Below, in pieces: positions 10,509-23,051 of a stretch of DNA of 64,000 nucleotides (positions within the stretch are counted from its first letter, which is position 1; each line of letters begins with the position of its first letter). The notes beneath the pieces were generated by a model. It saw nothing but the letters and a program-made list of their open reading frames with translations, searched no databases and was not told where the DNA came from. The translations under genes and the position numbers were made by a program. This DNA is from Paraphysoderma sedebokerense (Eukaryota > Blastocladiomycota > Physodermatomycetes > Physodermatales > Physodermataceae), in the NCBI GenBank assembly GCA_025602915.1, contig JAHLJZ010000032.1, positions 124,001 through 188,000 of the forward strand, written 5' to 3'.

Positions 10509-13500
10509 CTACCAGATGCTGCATTTCTTTTCGGGATTCATTGGTGATTTCGCCGGGCAGTTGAATACACGAGCGAAGTCGGGTGAATTCTGAACGGCAG
10601 CATTTACTCGCACGAATGGTGGGGAATGCTATCGATAATAGTAATTCGATATATATGTTAGCAGCATTCAGAGAGAGTATACCTGGTTCTTCTTCGAGAA
10701 GACAATCATTCTCCAGGGGTAATAGAGGAGAAATGTGAAATTTTGGAACATACCGGGTCAACTCTGATACTCTGTAATGCATACTGTGGCTTGTATTTTG
10801 AGCACCAAACTTGGGCAAAATTAACGAAGAATAGCTGTTCAGGAGAGTAAGATAACAATCCAGGCAGTTTCGTTTCCTTTTTGTGTTGGATAGAAGTCGA
10901 ATTTTTCCATGCCGTCCAACTCTGACGTAAGCCCCCATTGTCTGCTAAGTTTTCGCCTAAAATCAAGGAGCCGGTTAAACGGAGGGAGAGTTGATAAGAT
11001 AAAGAGAGTATGATAAACCTAAAGTAAGCTTTCCGTTGACATGAACTTTACGACCTTCCGCATCATTGATGTAGTAACTGCTATATTGTTCAATGAAACA
11101 CTGAGATCTCTTCTCAAACTCGGCATTGGTATGGGGACTCCACCAATCTCGAAGGCGACCTTTAGAGCTGATATCAAGAGTAAAGATGTCCGGATAAATA
11201 AAATCAATAACGGTATGCGAAAGAAGATGATATATGGGCAAATAAGGATAATGTAAAACTTACTCGTAATGTCTTCCCATATTATCAACGCCATGACTGG
11301 CCTCGTGCCCCATAACTAATCCAATTCCGCCATAATTCAAATACCCAGGAACTTCAGCATTGAAGAATGGTGCTTGTAGGATACCAGCCGGGAATACGAT
11401 TTCGTTAACCAGAGGGTTGTAGTAGGCGTTGACGGTTTGCGGAAACTGATAACAAACAGAGCAGTAAGCACGAATGGGCAGAAAATTAGAGGGAGAGAAT
11501 CAGGAGAAAGGGTAACATACCATCTCCCACTTTTGTTTATCAGTTTTCTTCGACAGCTTATTCCAATCTCGCTTAACGTTAACATAATTATGGCGATACA
11601 CGTTGCCAAAGAAATCGGATTGGATGATATTGAGTTCGGCATAGTAATCCCATAACTTCTCGGGAGAAGTTACAAAGTCTGGGAATCCAATTTTTTGAAT
11701 CAAGGCTGTCATCTAAAATTGTGTATAAGCCACCAACTGAGTACAGGAATAGACAATATTGATTGACAAGGGTGGTAACTAACCTTTTCAATGGCAGCAA
11801 CAGACGTCTTTTCGTCTAACCACTCTAACGCATTAATCCTAGCGATGAATGCATCAATGACTCCTTGAATCATTCCTTCTGCGACATTCTTACTTTCGCC
11901 ACCAAACTTTTTATCAATGAAGAATTTTCCAGCGGCAAAACCGAGAAGTTTGTCTACATATTTCAAACATGTTTCATAACGTGGAGGAAGAGAGGTAGGA
12001 CTTATACCAAGAACCTAATTATAGACAGAATGATAAGCGATTGCTCAAAAGAAACTGAAAGAGGCAAATCTAACCTTTTCTTTGTATTCGTCCATTCCTT
12101 TCTTAACACTTTCTCCCAAAACATCCACATAGTTCAATATCAAATGCCAAATAAAGTAAGCATTCAGAACCTGATTGTCAGTTTTAGCCAAGATTGGACC
12201 CAATTCTTCGAAATACGACGGAGTGGCGACAATGAAGGGATAATTTAGATCACGGAGGTTCATGCCTGTTGTTTTCTTCAGGATTTCTGATAGTGAGGCT
12301 TCGATTGGCAAGAACGAAATCAGGGAAGAGAGTTGAGTGAGGTTATAGGGATTGTAGGTCGCAATAGGATCACTGAGACGTTCACTGATAGAACAGATGA
12401 AACCGAGACAATTAATGAGGCGATATTTTTTTTAACAAAAAATTTGAATATAAGACCTACTTTGACCAGCTGATTTTTGCCAGCTTTGATTCGAAATCTA
12501 CCACATTTCTGGCAAGGGATGCCCAAATTCCTGCATATGGAACGTTGACAGGTAATGAATCGGTGGACTCCAAGAATGATTTGAATACAATTGAGAACAT
12601 TTTTTCAATCGTCCTTTCATAGACAGCCAAAACATCTCGTTCTTCATAATACTCTTTACTAGGTAAGCCCAATGGAGCTTGGCTTAGATATACCGTCTGG
12701 AAGTCAGGATCCTTTGCGTCGCTTTCGACACCAACAGCTAATAGCACATTCACGTCCATTAGATGCGATTTAACAAAGACCTCTCCCAATTTTTGCTGAA
12801 ACTCTTCGAATCCTCCAACGGTGTTTCTGGATTTCGGTAACTGTGGCGGGAAAGTATGGTTGATAGATTGTATGAGGGGTACCAGAGGCGAGGCGCTGAG
12901 TTCATCGATATAAGATGTATTCATGCAGCCAGAATAAAGGTCGTGCAATTTCACCAGAGTCTGGTCGGTTCGGGATGGCGGGCTTCCTGCTTTCGGAGGT
13001 TCGGACAATAATGAACGGAGAAGCCTAACATTTGACTCGTAAACTTGGTCAAATATTCCAATCCTCACTTTATGGGCAGGAATATCGTTTCTGGTTTGCC
13101 ATCCATTGCAAGAGAACTTGTAAAAATCTAGAAACCGAGGTGCGATTGAAAGGGTCAGCCTAACCGGAATTTTGCCAATGAAAAACCGATGAAGCTATTT
13201 ACCATCACAAGGGTCTACTGAATCATCCATATTTTGTATGATCGTTGCAGCAGCCAGGACACAGTCCGGCGTCGTACAGATACGGTCGGATTTGCGGAAA
13301 CTGCCATCACGATTACTAGCACGAATGAATAGAGCGACAAAAACGGTCGTCACAAGTAAAAGAGCCAATGACAATACTATTAAAGTTTGCTCTAGGAAGG
13401 TCCGTTTGAATTGGCGGCCACTTCTCGACCTAAATTCGGATCAACCAGGAACACACGAAGACAAGGGAAAGCAGTTAGTGTTGGCGATGACGGGTATTGT

Positions 13501-13614
13501 CTAAAACCAGAATTCATAGCTAAAGTGACCTTACCTGTCCGAATCTTCAGCCCCGCTTTCCAACGGTTGATACGTAACAGTATCCGAGCTACCCCAAAAA
13601 TTCTTAAGTCTCAT
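10509..13614 (-). CDS. M13 family metalloendopeptidase (neprilysin/ECE-like), type II membrane protein
   Basis: Ten exons join in frame: 13614-13535, 13429-13203, 13127-12461, 12384-12075, 12014-11784, 11712-11521, 11445-11264, 11167-11019, 10956-10754 and 10628-10509, about 786 residues. A short cytosolic tail of some 38 residues is followed by one membrane anchor ([20 protein letters not shown]). The M13 N-terminal domain begins with CTTPDC and [14 protein letters not shown]. The zinc site is complete: HEASH with the usual GHExxHGxDNxGR context, and the third ligand in GENLADNGG. The C-terminus ends in KKCSIW, matching the family's conserved Cys-x-x-Trp end. Such ectoenzymes cut small extracellular peptides. 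M13 proteins are patchy in fungi. The active site, disulphide Cys and length all suggest a working enzyme. Its 3' end converges with the Cys-rich orphan gene, 270 bases away. Confidence 0.93.
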
Positions 13615-14616
13615 TGAAGCAAATTACAACTACTAGAACACTTGCACTGAGCTCTGACTAGAATGGTTACAATGGACACAGTTTACAATTGTAATCTAAC
13701 GGATCGCTGACGAAGACAAGATTTCGGCAACCAAACGAGGGATGGACGTCTTTAAAACTCGGCACTTTTGCGGAGAGAATGCAGACAGTCCAGACTTGAG
13801 AGGAATATGTGTATATAGTAGGATGAAGGGGGTCTGTTGTTTGAATGAAATTGGGAATTGATTAAAGTTGTCGGTCGGATGACGTGTTCATTTCGCAATG
13901 TTCAGACCTTCATGCACTGCTCCTGCAATTTCCGGTCTCGCGGCTGTGCATTATCATCACTTGCTGCTGATGTGGAATGATGGTATTGTACTATTATGGG
14001 GAAAATGGGGGTGGTGTGACCGTGATCAGACCGTCTGATCCACAGCTTGAGAATGAGGATATCAATACATATCATTCATGTAGATAGAAAGTTTGGATTA
14101 TCAGATTCTCATATTGAGATGCATAGAAATTCGTCATTTCAATGATCCGCACTGCCCACGCTCTGAATCAACATTAAGCCCAAGGACCTGCTCAAGGCCG
14201 CTTTCTAAATTGATACTGTATTAAAGTAGTGATCATATCTTGTGAATAAGGATTCAAGACACTTACTCAGTGCTCACCCAATACATCAAATTAGATTTGG
14301 TTTGTAAATGAATATTAGATAGTATATTATCAAATACGGGGTATGCTAAACTGTAGTGCGCCCACGGTCCTCAGTATTATTGACGTCCGGTGATGCCTAA
14401 ATCCAATACCTATATTCATTTTTAATTCTATTAGCAATAAAGATGCGATTGTGCTGTTAGCAATATCTATCTTTTGAGGAGCATCCTCATTCCTCAATCC
14501 ACGCAATTTTCATCTTCCAAAATAAGGACATGACTTGACATCCCTGATCGCCAACAATCTTCGCGTTCGTTATCCAACTCCCACAGGTTTGAATTTCAAG
14601 GTAACTTCAGGGCAAA
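13615..14616. other. Divergent intergenic region
   Basis: About 1 kb between the M13 peptidase (-) and TBCA (+). No ORF of note, tRNA or repeat was found. It presumably holds both promoters. Confidence 0.5.
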
Positions 14617-15282
14617 ATGACTACCAGAGAACTCAAAATCAAGACAGGTGTAGTAAAACGGTATGCATTCCTTTTCAATTATTCTCCCACTTTCATGTCG
14701 AATGCACCGGATGAATTCTAACAGTTGGCTGGCCGCTTCAACGTTCATGATTGGGTAGACTATTTAAAGAACTCAAATCCTATGATGTAGAAAAAGACAA
14801 GCAGCAAGCTAGAATTGATAAACTTGTTCACGAACATGCAGACGAGCATGATATTCGTAAACAGGTATTGATCCAATTACTTATACATATTAGTGGTTGA
14901 GACGAGTCTTTGTTTGGTAGATTGCTAGTCCCTGATAAGCAAACAGCGACTAATAATATTTCATTTTCCCACATTTCTTTGATTTCATGAATGTTCCCTA
15001 CATGAAAATAGAAAGAAGTGTTGGACGAAACATTGCAGATGATCCCGGATTGTAAGAAGCGATTGGAAGCTTCTTACGAAGAACTCTCGTCCTTGATGGT
15101 AAGTACAACTGAAATCAGTTTTCCGACCTATATTCTTTTCGATACAGTCACACACTAATGTCTTTTGCCTTCATATTCGATGATTATTTGTAAAATAGGC
15201 CAAGCACAAGAGCGATCCTCAGATAGAATCGTCTGAAGAGTACAAACAGGCGTTACAGATATTGGAAGAATGTAAACCCTAA
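14617..15282 (+). CDS. TBCA: Tubulin-binding cofactor A
   Basis: Four exons: 14617-14660, 14759-14864, 15012-15098 and 15199-15282, giving 106 residues, the usual length of the family. The start reads MTTRELKIKTGVVKRLFKEL, the conserved opening of cofactor A (Rbl2 in yeast), followed by three long helices rich in Lys, Glu and Gln (KDKQQARIDKL, LDETLQMIPDCKKRLEASY, SSEEYKQALQILEEC). Cofactor A holds beta-tubulin during folding of the alpha/beta dimer in the cytosol. All exon joins keep phase. The protein is too small and too split to show as a clear ORF in a six-frame reading. Confidence 0.93.
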
Positions 15283-15516
15283 AACAGTTTAAATGGATAA
15301 CCCTGTGTTATACTTTCTGTAACCATCGCTTGATGTAAATATACATATCACTTATGAACTATTCACTTAGTTCTCTTCCCAAATCAGTTGACGGTTCAAC
15401 GGAGACACCATGACTATCTTTATTTCGCTGTTACTATCTGTCACATGGAAATACAATTCGATCTAGAACTAAAGTTGAATCTACATCTACTCCGACATCG
15501 CGTTGCGTGTCTTGTT

Positions 15517-18395
15517 CTAATTATGATTGATATTCCCCGTCTGGTGTTTCTCCAACACTCTACGTAATCTACGAGCCAACTCATCCGCAGTCTCTTGTTG
15601 GGTGAACAACGTTGTCATGATGTAAATAATATTCCCCAGTGCTCTAACAAGGATCCCTTCAACATTTTTCAATTCCGCTACGATAGAAGCGGTAGAAGTG
15701 GATGCATAGCCTGCAGATTGAAGCATGTTAGGTTTCTGAACAGTAAATGGCGCGGATGACTGAAAACGAAGTAAAGGTGCATACCGCCAGCCTCATCTTT
15801 AATCTCGACAGCCAAAACGGTACCCAGATTCACTACACCACTTACACTTTCCAATTCACTAATTGTTTTAACTATATCATTATTCTCCCACGGACTTCTC
15901 ATAATCTCGGAAGGTGCATTCGCTCCTTCAGCTGAGCGTTTGTAATATGGCGATTGCTTCATCATTTTCAATGATTCCAAAGCGACTTGGCAGGCGACCG
16001 GATAACCTGTGTACGAGTGCCCGTGAAGTAACGCATCCGTTTTGGAAGGTCCGAGAAAAGAATCATAGATCTGAGAATTCGAAACGGTCAGGCCTAGTGG
16101 GACTAAGCCTCCCGTCAAGCATTTAGCGAAGCAAGTTATATCCGGATCCTGAAAATGGTGATGATTAACACGAGACACAATACTTGGATATCTATTGCTC
16201 TAAATATAAGCATTCGGAAAATCCAACTTACGACGTGCAACAACTCGGCGGCGGATTTTCTACCCAGCCGCCACATTCCTACGAAGACTTCGTCAAAGAT
16301 GACCGGGATTTCTCCCTTCCATGGACTTGAGTGAACATTGGTCGCATTCCAGCTTCCTTCACGGACGACCTGTACCAAGCAGCGCTGGAATAATGGATCA
16401 ACGAAAATCATTCCACCAGCGCCCATCAGAACCGGCTCCATGATCAGTGTGCCAAAGTTTTGTCCGTTCAACACTTGTTTATGTAACGATTCCCAAATAA
16501 ACGTTCGATATCGAGATGCAAGTGATGACGAATCCCGATGACTGTCGAAGACTTCTGACAGGCTACCGAACGCTAATTCGGTTTCGGACACCGGATCGTG
16601 AAGAACGTATCGACCATTTTTGAGTTTAAGAGTTGGAGGGTCAAACCAAAATCCTTTCGGTGTATACCAATGAACGCGATCATTGAATACATTCGGCTCA
16701 CTGGCATCCATCGCTCCAATCGTGTCCCCATGGTAAGAACCCTTCAATCCAATTACATCTAATCGTCGTTTTCCCTCTCCTGAAGGTGAAGTTTTAGCTC
16801 CGTACATATTTTTTAATGTCCAGTTCAACCCCATTTTTAGAGCAACTTCAGTAGCAGTGGAACCGTTGTCACTAAAAAATACTCGAGATGCCCAAGGTGC
16901 ATACTCTTTCAAAATCGTCTCCGACAGTTCAAGAGCCGGCTGATGAACAGTTTCAGGGAATATGACATGGCCATAACGACCAGCGGCATTAGATGCAGCA
17001 AAAGCGAGTTTAGGCGCGCCGTGTCCGATACTTTGGGTCCACCATGATGCGCAAGCATCGAACTGTGGTTGTGAGATGATATCTGATGTTACGCTCGAAT
17101 CGCTTTTTGATTGAGCTGCTGTGACATAGAAATCACCAGTCGCAGAATCGATGACATTTAAATCCTTGATTAAGTTGTGCTGGGTGAAAGGATACCAAAT
17201 ATGCTTTTTCGCCCGCTCCTTCATTGATTTCAGGTCATCAATCTGTTTTCGCCTTTTCAAGTTAATTTGGTTTACAACTCCCAACATCAATTGATCCTGA
17301 TCTTTATAATACTGTAACAAATTACCCTTGTCAGTAGTTGGATTCGAATGCTTGGAAGGCGGTGGCGGTACGTGACATAGTAACACATCATCTGGAAGAT
17401 ACCGTTTCAAAATAACATGATTATCTGTTTGGGTATTGGGATGAGGTGAGTGTAGCACAATGGTGTTGATATCGTGGCCCCGGGTAAACAGAGATTCAAA
17501 GGCAGATATGGTGGTTGATATACCGCCCAAATGGGGGTCACCGACTAAAATTGTTGGAAGACGAAGGTGACGATAAAAGTCCGATTGAAGGGAACCGGAT
17601 ATGGTGGGACTATTGACTCCTATCGTAATTAGATTATGTTGATTCCCCAGTGTAAGCATTCAGGAGTAACGAATTCAAAATATGATGTATAGCTTCGTTA
17701 CCTCCAGCGCCTTCCACAAAGCACCAAACATTTTGATTTTCGATTTCAGAATAGATTGAATTGAGCTCTGTAACTAAATTTGACAGAACCTCGGAATCCT
17801 CGTAGACTCGATTCTCCTGTGTGAATATAAATACCAAACAGTGGATTGTCAGATGGTTGCTACGGTGTACCACCAAATTTTCGATGAAAATCATCAAGAC
17901 TAGAGGGATTCTAAAACTCACCAATTTGGCACATAAATGTGGACTTAGCGGATCTTTATATGTGTATAAAGTTTTCGTCAAAGCTTCCGAAGCGAATGTT
18001 TGAACATGTCTTCGTCGGGCAGACCCAAAATAACAATCAGCTCAAGTAACGAATTGACTGTTGACAGATGAATGATCGAAACTAAGATGCGATAAAACCA
18101 ACCTAGCATCCGAATCCTCTGGATAACCTGTTTGTATCGGTTTGATGTAATGCACCGATCCGCCACTTGATTGAGATTGTTTTAAAGCGCCTCGAACTAG
18201 AAGAGTTGAAATGATGGTTTTGCCGACATTGGTATTTGCACCGAGGACTTGAAATAAATTAAAATCTTTAGAAAATAAAAACTGAAGTTTAAGATTAAGT
18301 AGAGAAGGATTGCTCTTCATATTCCTCGTTCCGTATTTGCTCGACTTTATCAGTCCAATATACAGAGACCATCGTTTCCGACTTGATTCATTCAT
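15517..18395 (-). CDS. BIO3-BIO1: Bifunctional dethiobiotin synthetase / DAPA aminotransferase (biotin synthesis)
   Basis: Six exons: 18395-18103, 18009-17922, 17816-17702, 17619-16232, 16148-15785 and 15710-15517, about 813 residues. The N-terminal part is dethiobiotin synthetase: Walker A in GANTNVGKT, then HYIKPIQTGYPEDSDA, PLSPHLCAK, and VEGAGG, which is split by an intron. The larger C-terminal part is 7,8-diaminopelargonic acid aminotransferase, a fold I PLP enzyme: HIWYPFTQ, SDNGSTATEVALKM, GSYHGDT, the Asp of VIFDEVFVG, and the PLP Lys of FAKCLTGG. The fusion carries out two successive steps of biotin synthesis, the same order as in plants and many fungi. About 40 basic, hydroxylated residues before Walker A could be a mitochondrial presequence (inference). 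The intron after exon 1 starts with GTTGGT, so the exon 1-2 join is the least sure. Confidence 0.92.
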
Positions 18396-19114
18396 CACGT
18401 CAGTTTGGCGCCAATATCAACGGGCTCTGAATCGCCATATTTGACCTAATTATCAGTGTTATTATACAGTAAAAAGATCTATAAATGTTTTAGTACAGCA
18501 TTGATACTGGAGTTCAAAGGTAGCTATGAGCTAATAGTTCTCACATTCGCTTGTTCAATCCGATGAATTATAGAGATATTCAAAGCCTACGTGTATTAAA
18601 TTACCTCCTGTATTACGTCGAACACCTTTAGTCTGCGATCTAGGTTTAAATTAGGGGCCTTGTTGACTGCAATATACAGCCGTTATATGGGGCAATTAGG
18701 CTACAACGCATTCAGCTTTATAATACTGATTTTCTTCTCAGTCTTCTTCTATGTCGACTATGACACATATTTTACTTAAACTAATTATTAGGGACTAGCG
18801 TTGTCCTCACCGACACATTCAGGGTTTACCTAGTCAAACATTCTATAGCTAGATTTGAATTATTCGCAGTGTTACACAATGGCAGACGCTCGATGTTAGG
18901 ATTTTATGAAAACAAATTTACAATGCGAGTTTTTACCCATTCATATTCCGAAGTTGTTGGATCCATAAGTTCACAGCACGGAATGCGAAAATCATTTTAT
19001 AAAACACATAAATAGGCACAATAATAAAACAGTATAAATATAATAATCTCTCTTAATTACTTCGCTAATACATAACTAACATTTGATTCAACTAACAATA
19101 AAGCTCTATACAGA
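18396..19114. other. Intergenic spacer, AT-rich
   Basis: About 720 bases between the start of the biotin gene and the 3' end of the class C receptor, both on the minus strand. No gene, tRNA or repeat is recognisable. It should contain the biotin gene promoter. Confidence 0.5.
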
Positions 19115-22100
19115 TTAAGGTTGGGAGCCTTGAATGTTGAAAGTTTCCAATGCTTTCCCTGATGTGGCACTTTGAGACCCAGCCACGTTACTACTGTGAA
19201 TCAAAATTTAAATAAAATTAATCAATCAGTCCGTTGTTCCCGGTTGGAAAAGAGAGGATTGAATCAATCACATACCTTTGCGGTTTCGATCCAGAATTTT
19301 TATTCTTAGATGAACCAAGAGACGAAATAGATTTTCCTCTTGAGTCAGGATTTTTGAAAGCCGAAAAGAGCTTGGGACCGCTAAAGACAATTAAAGCGCT
19401 GGAAGTAGCCAAGAGGGCACCGAAAAGAATAATAGAGTGGAAAGCTTGTGGGTTTGTGAGCTGGGTAGTCGCAGGAATGACAACGGCGGCAATAAAGGTG
19501 ACGGCGTAGCTGAATAGTACATGGGTTTGGTTAGTTGGCTTTTAGATTTGTTCCTTGTTAAACTAACAAATTACTCACACAGCAATTCCCATGACTTTGC
19601 TTTCGTTGAAATCAGATGGAACCTTGCGAACTTAGATTTCAATTGTTAACACAGTTTGATTGGTTTGATAATCAGGACGGAAGCTTTTTACCAACCTTGG
19701 AAAGAAATGTAGGCAGCAATCAGGACCAAAATCGCGTTATAAACTAGTAGGATCGCGAATCCATTTGTGCCGTATTTGCAGACTGGCAAAGATACATTAC
19801 CAACCGTAGGAACGAATGCTGTGAGCATAGAGGCGCTTGGTCTATCAATGAATCCCCACAATCCAATGCAGATAGCTTCGACAATAACAATGCCAATAAG
19901 GTACCTCGACATGGCTTTATCGGTTAGACTGCCCGCCTTTTTCACCCCCTTGTCATTATCCGCGAAAATAATGTAAATTCTGTACAATTTTGCGATAAAG
20001 GAGCCAAAAACAAAAGAGAATCCCAAAGCGATGAGGACGACCATGGAGGTACATTTTTCCACAGACGGTGCGCCAAGACCTAGCATGATTCCGATACCAC
20101 ATAAAGCTGAACCAAAGATAATCACAAGACCAAATATCTGACCACTTCTCTTGATAACAGCAGCAGCTCTAAAATGGACAAATCCAATGGCAGCAACAAT
20201 GACATAAAGTAAGAAGACACCAGTCAACGAAAAAATGGCGATTGACTGCGCGGTTTCAGCGGGGATATAAGTACAGGTAATATTGTCAACTGTAGCGGGT
20301 AAAGATTGACCATCGCGACAAGGAAGGGAAGTATTCCATTTAAAAGTGGCAACAATCGATCCATTGGATTGACACGGGGACAGCTCGGCATACCTATTAT
20401 TATAAATGTCAACTTCTGTGGTTGAAGTTATAAAATATTTTGCAATTCATGAGACTTACCAGTTTTTGGGCGAGCATTTAGGTCTAATTAAACAGTAAAA
20501 GTCAGTCGATTAGAATACTAAACTGGGGGAAAGTGAATAATAAAATCAACTAACAAAAATATGTAATCGATGATCTGACAAGTACGATCGATCACGGCTT
20601 CGGTTGTTGCATTCTTCAAAATCATTTCAGCCATTAAGAGACGGAATGGTTTTCTGTTTTCCAACTCTGCAAACTCCTCGAACATGGTCAGAGGATATTG
20701 TACGGGGACAGCACTGGAAATAGGAACAGTATTCAGTAAACCTTTCTTCTCATCTTTAAGCTGCATTTAGAAATAAAATAGTTACCGTCTCATAATACCG
20801 CGAGTAAAGGCGTATTCAGGGCCGTTCCATGGAGGGATTTCCTGTTAATGATAAATGAGTATAAAAAGAAGAAATAGTTCGAACTGTATGAGATCACAGC
20901 ATACCCCTAAAGAAAAGGAGCGTTAGAGAGTTTCCTTTTGGAAAAGCAGATAAATAGGGAATAATACTTACAAGCACTGAAAATTCACAATACGATTTAA
21001 AAATAAACGCTTAAGTTAATTACATGATGTGTCAGAAAATAATAAATTATGATGTACCTTTCATAAGGAGGAATAGAACCGAGAAGACGTGCGAATTCAT
21101 GGATGGTAGTTCTGGTAATATCCAGCATATTCTTGATTAAACCCCAAGCAATTTTTTTATGAGGGGATTTCTTAGTCATCATGAAACCAATACCGCCGAG
21201 ATACTAATAAAAATCAATCGCAAAAATGGTCAGACATCCTGAACAGCAGTATTGTTTGAAAAAAATATTCTTACGGTTGTTCTCCCGGGTAAGTAAGCGA
21301 ACTCAATATCAGTGACGTTTCCTAACCACGACACATCACCTCTTGGAATGATAGCCATTCCAGGTAAATCTTTCAACATGCTTTCCGAATCACTACAGCA
21401 GAGTTGAGGATTATCGACGGGATTGGGATAAAGAGGTTTCTGTGTCCAGTTGGTAAAAGCCTCATTGTTTGCCCAAAATCCGGTCAGGTCAGCCGCTTGG
21501 GATTCAATATACAATCTTCTGAGTAGATTGACAGCTTCTGGAGCCCGGGGACCACGAAGACCACATTTACGGTTAGAATCCAACAAACCGAGACCATAAT
21601 TGCGGAACCTATTAGGTGAGTGGATATTAGATAAGTTGGTCATATAAGCATGAAAAATACGGTACGAACATGGCGGTTAAAACTTTTAATTCATCGTCCC
21701 AAGTCGACATGAATTTGAATCCTTTTCCTTTTCCTAGATCACGCGCAATTTCTTCAGCATATTCAGCCTTTTATTCAATATTTTAGTTCGCTGAGTGGTA
21801 TATTTCAGTAGTATAATATGACATACCATTTTTTCGAATGTCCAGTATTGGAAATAAGGAACGCCTAAATATCCAGAATGTTTAGCATATTGACTAGTTT
21901 TACTGCTTCATCCGATAGTAATGAATTAGGTACTCACTCCAATTCCCGACAGGAGGAGGGGCTGTAAGATTCAACCTAGAGAAGGTAGTCTTGTTGTAGA
22001 CCATGACGCGATAATCGGTGACCAAAGGAATTCCAGCCCAAGATCCGTTGACGAAGTAATCATAGAAAGTGTATTTTTGCATATCTTCAGTGATTGGAGT

Positions 22101-23051
22101 ACCCTTTTCATTCGCCCAGTCAATGAACCATTCGTCGAGCCTTTTGAAGTAATGAGGTGTTAAAACGCGTTTATGGTATGCCCTTGAGTGGCCGGTTTGA
22201 CATAGTGAAAGAAAAGTACTTTTCGATGACATCTTCTGCAACTCGACCAGCTACTTGAGTTGTGCCAATTGCTAATATGTCGGGACTACAGAGGGATAGC
22301 ATAAATTTAACGCCCCAATTTTAGTCATTTGTAAAATACACTTGTATAAACGAACCATGGAGTCGTTGCGTTTTGGCAAATGGGGTAACCAGCAGCAGTT
22401 TTGCCTATTTGAGGTGCGACGGATCACTTGTGTTAGTCATGAGACATATGGACACATTTCTCAATTTAAAACACGTCGAGTGACCGAGTCCCGGCAGTAG
22501 GTGTTGTATCGATCAACAGCATCAAAGTGTGCCCATCTTCGGGAGACGGAATTCCTGACTCAGGGCGCAGGCCGCTCTCAGGTCTCAAAGCCCCCATTTG
22601 AATTTTTGAAATTCTCCAAACGATAATATTTATGGGATATAAAATTATATACGTACCCCATCCAGTGATGTTTAACTGGAACCAAATTTTTTCTTCTCCG
22701 TTGATTTTAGTTTGTTCAATGTAATTCGCCATAGCCTGCATAAAAAGAGAGCCTTCCTCTTTACCACCAGCGTCTTCTTGGAATGGAGACCACTGAATTG
22801 CCAGAAGACCAATTAGAATTTTTTGCTTCACTCTTCCTAAGTTATATATGACATACCATTTCAATTTTTGTCTTTCCGGGTCCTTCTGTTCCAATGAAAT
22901 ACACAGTAGCATTTCTGTTATAGCCGTTTGCAGTCAAATTCACCGGACCGAGTAGAGTGTTGCCCTTGTAGGCCACAACTGGGGGGCCAGCGGCCGAGAC
23001 CAACGCTCCAAAGAGCCCCAGAAGTAGAAACGGGTGCAATGTTGCAAACAT
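19115..23051 (-). CDS. Class C GPCR (GABA-B-like 7TM) with extracellular solute-binding domain
   Basis: A many-exon gene. The N-terminus is a signal peptide (MFATLHPFLLLGLFGALVSA). The ectodomain resembles bacterial family 1 solute-binding proteins: GSLFMQAMANYIEQ, GKTAAGYPICQN, NGSWAGIPLVTDYRVMVYNK, DLPGMAIIPRG and YLGGIGFMMTKKSPHK, with several NxS/T sites. A Cys-containing linker (YAELSPCQSNGSIVA) leads into seven hydrophobic segments, from AIFSLTGVFLLYVIVAAIGF to LATSSALIVFSG, with FGSFIAKLYRIYIIF and KVPSDFNESKVMGIAVYAV, the class C intracellular and TM6 signatures. The tail is short and Ser/Lys-rich; the last exon is 19190-19115. First exons: 23051-22857, 22792-22657, 22404-22356, 22285-22220. 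The next join needs an intron of only 37 bases (22219-22183). Inferred: a nutrient or chemoattractant receptor coupled to G proteins. It is followed upstream by a second GPCR gene. Confidence 0.87.

Noticed and set aside
15747-16126. Plus-strand ORFs under the biotin gene
   Set aside because: Antisense to strongly conserved aminotransferase exons.
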